From an uncultured bacterium (lineage in GTDB: Bacteria; Pseudomonadota; Alphaproteobacteria; Rhodospirillales; Rhodospirillaceae): a stretch of DNA of 64,000 nucleotides. Below, in pieces: positions 58,134-64,000 of this stretch. The notes below the pieces were generated by a model that saw nothing but the letters and a program-made list of their open reading frames with translations, was not told the DNA's origin and made no database searches. The DNA is taken from NCBI GenBank assembly GCA_903888485.1, contig CAISTS010000029.1:62001-126000 (forward strand), read 5' to 3'. Made by a program: the position numbers and the translations under genes. The stretch's first letter is position 1, and every line of letters begins with the position of its first letter.

Positions 58134-58940
58134 CTACTTCTTTCCCTCCAGGTCTTGCGTGAGTTCGACGTAGGTCCCCCACGGATCCGTGACGAAGGCG
58201 ACCGCGCTCGTTGTGACCGGGTTGGGCAGCTTTCTATACGGGGTATCGAACTTGATCCCGCGGGCGGCCAGCGTCGCCGTGTAGCCCTCGAGGTTGTTGA
58301 GATCGAAGCCGATGTGGTCGAGCGAGCGTCCTTTGGTGCCAGCGACCGGCGCGCTTGATTTGGAAAAGACGAGCTTGCCCCCGGGCAGATCGATCACAGC
58401 CGTATCGCCCTTTTTGGTAACGGCCGCGCCAAATGTCTGCGCGTACCACTTGGCGGCTTCTTCCGTACGCGCGGGAATAGCAAAGTGGATGTGGTCGAAC
58501 TTGATTGGCGTGGCTTGGGACTTGTCCTCGGTGATTTCGACGCGGATACCCTCAGGACCAACGAGAAAGCCGCGATCCGCTTTAGCACCCTTCTCCCATT
58601 GCACGCCGGCTGCATCCCATTTGGATTTCGCTTCCTTGAAGTTCTTCACGGTAAATCCAATGTGATTCACCGAGGAGCCATCGCTTCCACCGCTTGTACC
58701 GTCCTTTGCCTCCCGCGCGACAACGGCGACGCCGGGGAAGAGAATCAAGTCGGGCCTGAGGGCGTGGGGCTTTCCGCCGAGCGAGATGAAGAACGTGTTC
58801 ATGCCGGCCACATCTTTTGCGGCGAGATGGAGGTGACCCATGGTCAACCCGCTTGCGTTCACCGGCGCGAGCTGCGCGGTAGCGGGCGCGCTCAGTCCCA
58901 TGAGTAGGAAAGACAAGATCGCAAAGACGTTCGTTCTCAT
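58134..58940 (-). CDS. Exported VOC (glyoxalase/dioxygenase-fold) protein with two modules
   Basis: A 268-residue protein from ATG 58940 with a signal peptide (GLSAPATAQLAP). It has two VOC modules: the first opens with LTMGHLHLAAKDVAGMNTFF and includes VNHIGFTVKNFKEAKSKWDA; the second with IKFDHIHFAIPARTEEAAKW, RSLDHIGFDLNNLEGYTATL and DPWGTYVELTQ. His residues at the module starts and the late Glu of YVEL fit the 2-His-Glu metal site. Such folds normally act in the cytoplasm, so the export signal is worth noting. Function unknown. Confidence 0.85.
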   Translation of the reverse strand: MRTNVFAILSFLLMGLSAPATAQLAPVNASGLTMGHLHLAAKDVAGMNTFFISLGGKPHALRPDLILFPGVAVVAREAKDGTSGGSDGSSVNHIGFTVKNFKEAKSKWDAAGVQWEKGAKADRGFLVGPEGIRVEITEDKSQATPIKFDHIHFAIPARTEEAAKWYAQTFGAAVTKKGDTAVIDLPGGKLVFSKSSAPVAGTKGRSLDHIGFDLNNLEGYTATLAARGIKFDTPYRKLPNPVTTSAVAFVTDPWGTYVELTQDLEGKK

Positions 58941-59222
58941 GGGAGACCTCCTCCGGTCCAATTCTGTGAGCGCCGCGCGGCACGCGCGGCCCCCCAATAC
59001 TACGGATGTTTCACTTTCCTGCAGCCATTTGTGAGCTTCGGTAACGGGTGCGGCCCGGCCAGCCACGTGGAAGCGGACGGGCTCCGTTAACTTTTATAAT
59101 ACTATCAATATCTTAGTCCGCCAAGGTGACCCCACGTGCTTGCGCGAATTCGAGTGCCTCGCGTTACAAAAAGGTACAAAATCCGCCCACTGCTCGGGTT
59201 CTCACACATAGGGGAGAGAGAT

Positions 59223-61487
59223 ATGAGGAGAGTCACAAAACCGTTTGTCCGCACCTTGCTCGCCACGACCTGCTTCTTTGCCGCAGGCGCGGCCTGGGTG
59301 GAGAGCGCGCAAGCCGCCGATAGCGGCGTACCGAACGTGTCCGACGGCATTGCCGGCGTCGTCACCGGCGCCAAGGGCCCCGAGGCCGGCGCCTGGGTGA
59401 TCGCCGAGACGTCCGATCTGCCGACCCGCCTCATCAAGATCGTCGTCACCGACGATCAGGGCCGTTATGTCATTCCGGAACTGCCCAAGGCCAAATATCA
59501 AGTCTGGGCGCGCGGCTATGGCGTGCTGGATTCCAAGCACACTGAAGGCGTGGAGCCGGGCAAGAAGGTCAATCTCACCGTGGCCCCCGCGCCGGACGCC
59601 AAGACCGCCGCGGAGATTTATCCCACCAACTATTGGTACGCCCTGATCGAACCGCCGCCGGAAGCCGACTTTCCCGGCACTGGCCCCAAAGGCAACGGCA
59701 TCTCGCCGACCATGATGAGCCAGCAGATGTGGGTCTCGCAGATGAAGGACGGCTGCGGCTTCTGCCATCAGCAGGGCGACCGCAACACCCGCAAGCTGCT
59801 CGACAACACGCCCGAAGGCTGGGCCGAACGCATCACCAAGGCGCGCCCCGACGGCGACCATGTGGTCGGCGATCACGGCAAGGACTTCGCGGCCTTCATG
59901 GGCAACACGATGACGTCCTTCGGACGCCAGCGTGCCCTCGCCATGTGGGCGGCCTGGACCCAGAAGATCGAGAAAGGCGCCCTGCCGCCCGAAGCCCCGC
60001 CCCGCCCGCAAGGCATCGAGCGCAACATCGTGCTGACGTCATGGGATTGGGCCAACGGCCGCTATGTTCACGACAACATCTCAACCGACCGTCATAACCC
60101 GACGATGAATGCCAACGGACCGATCTATGGCGTCATCGGCATGTACGGCTACATTGAAATGCTCAACCCCAACACGGGCGAGCAGAAAGAGCTGGGCTAT
60201 AAGGTCAACCTGAATAAAAACGTCGAGCTTCTGCCGCCCGACATTCCGCCCGATGCCTTCCCGCACAACCCGATGCTGGACAGCAAGGGCCGCCTCTGGG
60301 CCACCGACCTTGGCCGCTTCGGCGGGCCAGCCCCCGGCAAACCGGCGCCGCCGGATAAGATGGCCTATTGCACCGACGCCGGAAATAAATTCGCCAAGTA
60401 TTTCCCGCAGCCCGGCAAATCCGCCACCACTAGCGTGATCTACGATCCTAAGACAAACAAGATCGAGGGCATCCCGATGTGTAACGGTACACATCACTTG
60501 ATGGCCAGCGCGGACAGCAAGTGGATGTACTTCTCGGGCGGCGACAGCAAAGTCGTCAGCTGGGCCGACATCGGTGTCTGGGATTCCACCAAGGACGGCG
60601 GGAAGTCGCTCGGTTGGTGCCCGATGGTCCTCGACAGCAACGGCGACGGCAAGATCACGCCCGATCGCACGGCATGGAATCAGCCCGTGCAACGCGGGGC
60701 CGGCGCCATGGGCGGCGAGGAAGGCTCCTATACCGGCGCGGCAGGTGCGGCGAAGAACGATCCGACCAAGGATACGCGGATTGAAGGCTTCCTGTACGGC
60801 GTGGATGCCGACCTTTCCGACAACGGCATGTGGTTTGCCAAGACCGGTCCCTTCCCGACCGGCGCGGTGAAGTTCACGCCGGGCAACAACCCGCCTGAAA
60901 CCTGCATGACCGAATACTACGAGCCGCCGAAGATCGCCGAAGGCAAGTATGCGGCTTTCGACGGCCGCGGCATCAGCGCCGATTCCAAGGGCGTTGCTTG
61001 GATTGCGTACGGCAGCGGCAACTTCGGCCGCTTCGACCGCACCAAGTGCAAGGTCAAGAACGGCCCGGCTGTCGCGACCGGTCAGCATTGCCCGGAAGGT
61101 TGGACAATCCTTGATTCGCCCGGACCGAAGATGGGCAGCTTGAAGTCCGGCTCATCGGACTTCCACTACCTCAACTGGGTCGACTGGCACGACACGTTGG
61201 GCATGGGCAAGGATACGGCGCTCTTTGCCGGCACCAACTCTGACTCTCTGATCGCGGTCGATTCAGCCACGCTGAAGATCAGCGTTCTGCGTGTGCCCTA
61301 TCCGCTGGGATTCCATACCCGCGGCATGGACGGACGCATCGACAATCCGTCGACGGGCTGGAAGGGGAAGGGCGTGTTCGCGACCTACGCGTCCCAGCCG
61401 GTCTGGCACCAGGAAGGCGGTGAAGATGGCACCTCCGGGCCTCAGCTCGTGAAGTTCCAGGTTCGCCCGAACCCCCTGGCCTACTAA
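59223..61487 (+). CDS. Large exported protein: carboxypeptidase-like domain, haem c motif and beta-propeller
   Basis: A 754-residue protein. ATG 59223 opens a signal peptide ending near AQAADS; the frame is open upstream to 59136 but without a better start. Residues about 40-110 form a carboxypeptidase-regulatory-like domain (GVVTGAKGPEAGAWVIAE, VTDDQGRYVIPELPKAKYQV). A single CGFCHQ motif near residue 178 could bind haem c. Downstream repeated segments such as LDSKGRLWATDLGRFGG, NGTHHLMASADSKWMYFSGG, DSKGVAWIAYGSGNFGRFDR belong to an NHL/SMP-30 or virginiamycin-lyase-like propeller. The enzyme activity is unknown; oxidation or binding of a periplasmic substrate is plausible. It ends in a terminator. 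Confidence 0.8.
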   Translation: MRRVTKPFVRTLLATTCFFAAGAAWVESAQAADSGVPNVSDGIAGVVTGAKGPEAGAWVIAETSDLPTRLIKIVVTDDQGRYVIPELPKAKYQVWARGYGVLDSKHTEGVEPGKKVNLTVAPAPDAKTAAEIYPTNYWYALIEPPPEADFPGTGPKGNGISPTMMSQQMWVSQMKDGCGFCHQQGDRNTRKLLDNTPEGWAERITKARPDGDHVVGDHGKDFAAFMGNTMTSFGRQRALAMWAAWTQKIEKGALPPEAPPRPQGIERNIVLTSWDWANGRYVHDNISTDRHNPTMNANGPIYGVIGMYGYIEMLNPNTGEQKELGYKVNLNKNVELLPPDIPPDAFPHNPMLDSKGRLWATDLGRFGGPAPGKPAPPDKMAYCTDAGNKFAKYFPQPGKSATTSVIYDPKTNKIEGIPMCNGTHHLMASADSKWMYFSGGDSKVVSWADIGVWDSTKDGGKSLGWCPMVLDSNGDGKITPDRTAWNQPVQRGAGAMGGEEGSYTGAAGAAKNDPTKDTRIEGFLYGVDADLSDNGMWFAKTGPFPTGAVKFTPGNNPPETCMTEYYEPPKIAEGKYAAFDGRGISADSKGVAWIAYGSGNFGRFDRTKCKVKNGPAVATGQHCPEGWTILDSPGPKMGSLKSGSSDFHYLNWVDWHDTLGMGKDTALFAGTNSDSLIAVDSATLKISVLRVPYPLGFHTRGMDGRIDNPSTGWKGKGVFATYASQPVWHQEGGEDGTSGPQLVKFQVRPNPLAY

Positions 61488-61509
61488 GCTTTAGCGCGAA
61501 GCGCCACGG

Positions 61510-61540
61510 AACCGGCCGCCCCATCAAGGCGGCCGGTTTT
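61510..61540 (+). terminator. Rho-independent terminator after the propeller gene
   Basis: AACCGGCCGCC (61510-61520) pairs with GGCGGCCGGTT (61528-61538) around a 7-base loop, followed by TT. It is 22 bases after the stop. Confidence 0.92.
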
Positions 61541-61591
61541 CGTTCCGGCTCCGGTTTGACGCAAGGCCGCCCTGCATGGTCCTATCTGCGC

Positions 61592-62242
61592 ATGAAGAGC
61601 AATCCCCCACACCTCACCGTTGAACCGCTGACGACCGTGAACTTTGCCTACGCCGAATTCAAAGGCGATGCGAAGATGGTCGAGAATCTGGGCGATGCGG
61701 TGCTGAAGGAATACGAGGCGGCGGGCGCACGCGGCCAGGGCACGAACTTTCCGCTGTTCACTCACGGTTATCTCCACCAGAAGACCCGCTCGAAAGTCGC
61801 ACCCGAACTCCTCCAGTGGATTCAGGATTGCGCGCAAGCGTTCCTTGAACGCCAGGCGCCCTATCTCAATATAAAGGTCACGGCCAAGACCATTCATCCC
61901 CTGTGGGCCAATGTGCACACGGCGGGGCAGTATCACGCCGCGCATAATCACGGCATGGGCGAGTACGTGCTTTCGGGCGTGCTGTTCGTGCGCGTGCCGC
62001 CGGACCTGAAGGACGAAGGCGAAGGCCTTTTGATCCTCGAACGCACGCAACTCCCCTCGGTGGAAGGCCGCTTTGATATGGTCTATCGGCCGGGCGAGAA
62101 GTTGCCGGTCAAACCGATGCCGGGCTGGCTGGTGCTTTTCCCGCCCTTTGTGCGTCACTACGTGACGCCGCACCTGTCGTGCCATCCCCGCATCTCGGTG
62201 GCTTTTAACGTTTTAAGTTCAGCGATTATAGGGCCGAAATAG
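61592..62242 (+). CDS. 2OG-Fe(II) oxygenase-like protein
   Basis: A 216-residue protein from ATG 61592; an in-frame TTG at 61556 is less likely. The pattern resembles the TIGR02466/PF13759 group of putative 2-oxoglutarate dioxygenases: YHAAHNHGMGEYVLSGVLFV with the His-x-His iron ligands, then PGWLVLFPPFVRHYVTPHLS with the distal His, and CHPRISVAFNVL with the Arg that binds 2-oxoglutarate. It hydroxylates an unknown substrate using O2. It lies after the terminator of the propeller gene, so it has its own promoter. Confidence 0.8.
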   Translation: MKSNPPHLTVEPLTTVNFAYAEFKGDAKMVENLGDAVLKEYEAAGARGQGTNFPLFTHGYLHQKTRSKVAPELLQWIQDCAQAFLERQAPYLNIKVTAKTIHPLWANVHTAGQYHAAHNHGMGEYVLSGVLFVRVPPDLKDEGEGLLILERTQLPSVEGRFDMVYRPGEKLPVKPMPGWLVLFPPFVRHYVTPHLSCHPRISVAFNVLSSAIIGPK

Positions 62243-62719
62243 CAACGGGCGATCCGGTGTTGTCGCACGTGTCCCCCTCCCTGGTATGCTTTCTAAAACA
62301 GGAACGATAAGCAGCGCGCTCTATTTCGGGCAAACTGCTCCTGACGCTCGGCAAGGCGGGCGTTTCGAAATGCAAGCGTCGCGCGCATATCTTGGTCGCT
62401 CAAGGTTTGGTCCTCACGACTTTAGGCCTCATCCGACCTGAATTCTTTGCCTGACGTCCGTGATGCCGTCGTTTTCTCGACCAATTCGCCTTCATAGATG
62501 TGTGGAGCTGTAATAGCGCGGGTGTTGCGTGATCATCATCATCTCGTGGCGATGTAGGTACCAACGCGCCCGTTTCAAAAGTGGGTGAAACAACGCTTGA
62601 ATTTCGAGGCGCCGATCGGCAACGCAACGCGATGTGCCCCGGTGGAGGGATGCGAGCCAGCGCATCAAGTTAGTTCCGCTGTGAGCGGCACCGGAACTAA
62701 CTTGATCGACCAGGCAGAA
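62243..62719. other. Intergenic region with no recognised gene
   Basis: 477 bases between the oxygenase and the PEP-CTERM gene. I see no coding frame with a good start, no tRNA, and no promoter consensus. Its one clear structure is the 15-bp inverted repeat near the right edge. Confidence 0.6.
62664..62706. repeat. 15-bp perfect inverted repeat downstream of the PEP-CTERM gene
   Basis: ATCAAGTTAGTTCCG (62664-62678) is the exact reverse complement of CGGAACTAACTTGAT (62692-62706), loop of 13 bases. It lies 14 bases beyond the PEP-CTERM stop. There is no T-tract on either side, so it is not a standard terminator; it may protect mRNA ends or be a protein-binding dyad. Confidence 0.75.
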
Positions 62720-63597
62720 TCAGTCGGCGCGAGCCATTGTGCGCAAAAGGTTGAAGCCGCTCGGCGTTGTATTGCGCCTCCGGTTCCAAATTATGCCGGC
62801 AAGACCTAGGAGACCCATGAAAAACACCGCCCACGATGCCGGCTCAGGCACGTCCGTGGGATTATCAATGTCACCTGGAACTGGCTGACAATCCGTGGAG
62901 ACTTGGTTGTTGATCATTGTCACGGATACTTGAGCAAGGGCTCTGCCACAGACGATGCTCGCTCCTTCATCGAAGGTGATCGAGGATCCCGCGAGGACTG
63001 ATCCCGCAAACGCGGTACCACCGCCGAAGGTAGCGGCGGTCCCAGTTAACCAGTACACGTTATCAAAGTACGTGCCGTTGGTAAGAAGAACGGATGCGGC
63101 GCTGGCTGTTGTCAACGCACTTCCGATTAGGAAAATGAACTTGGCATAGGGATCATTGCCCCCATCGAGCGTAAGTGCTCCCGTCAATTGAGCCGTCGTA
63201 TCGAACTTATAGACTCCGGGGGCGAGGCTTCCCAGACTACCCACGCCAAGATCTCCACCCGTGAGATTCTGCGTAACAATCGAATTGCTCAGGGAAGTGT
63301 ACGCGGACTGGAAGTCGCTCTTTGCTGCGATAGCGACGCCATCATTTATATGAATGGCCCCCCGAGGACCACACCGGGTGGATAGAACCCTGTGACCGAC
63401 GTGCCGGTGCTCACACCAAGCTCGCCGGTGATCACCGTCGATCCCGTATTGGTTACTGACGCGCCGGCCAGGACCGCGAAGGGACTGGCATTACCCAAAA
63501 TCGGCGCGGCCGACACGGGGGACGAAGCCCAAAGCATTGCGGCTGGAATGGCCGTCAGTCCCAATAGGCTCGAAAGGGTGAACTTCATGGCGAACAT
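62720..63597 (-). pseudogene. DUF3494 (ice-binding-like) PEP-CTERM protein gene, interrupted by a frameshift
   Basis: From ATG 63597 (or the Met three codons later) the minus strand encodes a signal peptide (ASSPVSAAP) and the DUF3494 start [20 protein letters not shown]. The frame breaks at a run of six G (plus C6 at 63358-63363). In the next frame it continues [20 protein letters not shown], then LTLDGGNDPYAKFIFLIGSA and NVYWLTGTAATFGGGTAFAG, and ends with a PEP-CTERM signal: VPEPASWAVFFMGLLGLAGI followed by basic NRRR. One added G restores VVLGGAIHIN. The intact protein, about 290 residues, would be an exported beta-solenoid sorted by an exosortase to the outer envelope. No exosortase is in the window. 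Confidence 0.85.
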
Positions 63598-63801
63598 TGG
63601 GGTACTCCAAAGTTTGAGACTTCTCTGTCTCCTCTAATGAGGCCGATGGGCCTCCCCCGCTCGCGAGCAATACCTATGCCACCACCAAAAATTGGTTTAT
63701 TGCAGCGCCTTACAATTCTCGGCTTGTAGAATTGGGGCGCAAATGTGTGAAGATTCCGGCGCTCGTGATCGAAACGTTACAGTTCATGAACGGGGCTCAC
63801 A

Positions 63802-64000
63802 ACGTCGCCGGTTCGAGTATCGGCGTTTGGGACTCTTGCTCGGCAAGGGAAGGCATCGTACTGAACCACAAGAAGCTCTATCGGCTGTACCGCGAGGAAC
63901 GGTTGATGGTGCGTAAACGTGGCGGGCGCAAACGTGGCGGGCGCAAACGTGCTCTCGGCACCCGAGCGCCGATGGCGCTGCCCCTGGGACCGAATCAGCG
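63802..64000 (+). mobile_element. IS3-type transposase (OrfB) fragment with a frameshift, cut by the window edge
   Basis: The plus strand first encodes RRRFEYRRLGLLLGKG, the conserved stretch RRRFGYRRL..LL of IS3-family OrfB. After a frame change near 63850 it continues with VLNHKKLYRLYREERLMVRK and RALGTRAPMALPLGPNQR, which in full elements lead to the DDE domain. The DDE residues are past the edge. The first 5' half of OrfB and the whole of OrfA are not recognisable to the left, so this is an inactive fragment or the frameshift needs checking. It belongs to the IS407/ISRj-like branch by eye. Confidence 0.75.
63918..63947 (+). repeat. 15-bp tandem duplication in the transposase fragment
   Basis: CGTGGCGGGCGCAAA occurs twice in a row and is followed by CGTGCT. 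It adds RGGRK to the usual VRRRGGRKRALGTR segment while keeping the frame. Confidence 0.9.

Noticed and set aside
1-64000. CRISPR arrays, rRNA genes, riboswitches, prophage and integrative-element ends
   Set aside because: I looked for regularly spaced repeats, conserved rRNA segments, common riboswitch cores and integrase genes next to the two tRNA genes and dusA, and saw none. The only mobile-element trace is the IS3-type fragment at the right edge.

Overview
The window reads as chromosomal DNA of a GC-rich alphaproteobacterium, probably an uncultured soil or freshwater heterotroph. The evidence is a nuclear-type NDUFS4-like complex I subunit, two exact GTTC-N7-GTTC (alphaproteobacterial LexA) boxes, two tRNA genes with encoded CCA, and dense gene packing with many ATGA/CTAG overlaps. 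No genus can be named from the sequence alone. No rRNA, CRISPR array, replication origin or intact mobile element is visible; an IS3-type transposase fragment runs off the right edge.

Layout. 1-5.0 kb: four co-directional exported proteins (unknown protein, DUF1592/1588/1585 c-type protein, DUF1552 Tat protein, COG4315 repeat protein). 5.0-8.6 kb: a Nudix hydrolase and a single-domain response regulator, then a PstS-like phosphate binding protein and an OprP/OprO-type porin. 8.6-9.7 kb: tRNA-Arg, NDUFS4-like gene, tRNA-Pro and a decayed PAS/receiver sensor gene. 9.9-14.5 kb: an APC permease behind a 12-codon leader, two methyltransferases, a DUF192 lipoprotein, a Panacea (SocA-like) protein and an unknown protein. 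14.6-14.9 kb: a 32-residue membrane peptide whose promoter carries two LexA boxes. 14.9-19.1 kb: dusA, a DUF1045 2H-type protein, a degenerate GGDEF/EAL-like protein and two DUF6491-like proteins. 19.1-22.4 kb: a three-gene surface-glycan operon led by a cytidylyltransferase-RraA fusion. 22.5-28.4 kb: pepN facing a marR-emrA-emrB efflux operon with twin palindromic operators. 28.4-36.3 kb: a GNGPS-motif transferase-like protein, an exported methyltransferase, an aldo/keto reductase remnant, a SPOR lipoprotein with an attenuator-like leader, an S24-type regulator, DUF2141 and AraC genes, a cupin remnant and a 31-residue exported peptide. 36.5-41.7 kb: an acyl-CoA ligase and a four-gene operon (exported HpcH/HpaI aldolase-like protein, PQQ dehydrogenase, cytochrome c, small exported protein). 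41.9-48.3 kb: a TPR-O-methyltransferase fusion, a GlcG-type protein, a frameshifted PEP mutase/isocitrate lyase-family gene and a CapK-like ligase, methyltransferase and glycosyltransferase operon. 48.3-54.3 kb: a CitMHS-type transporter, two tandem tannase/feruloyl esterase paralogues and a class III CoA transferase. 54.4-64.0 kb: small exported proteins, an EVE-like/HNH nuclease, a methyltransferase, an exported VOC protein, a large cytochrome/propeller protein, a 2OG-Fe(II) oxygenase, a frameshifted DUF3494 PEP-CTERM protein and the IS3 fragment.

How the genes fit together. The theme is periplasmic and envelope chemistry. Exported oxidases and esterases (PQQ dehydrogenase with its cytochrome, tannases, DUF1592/1552 proteins) attack plant-type aromatic and sugar substrates. 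CoA ligases, a CoA transferase and an organic-acid transporter could feed the products into the cell. Phosphate scavenging, drug efflux and surface-polysaccharide modification make up most of the rest. The most interesting locus is the LexA-box promoter driving a tiny single-span membrane peptide, an arrangement like the SOS-induced division inhibitor SidA of Caulobacter.
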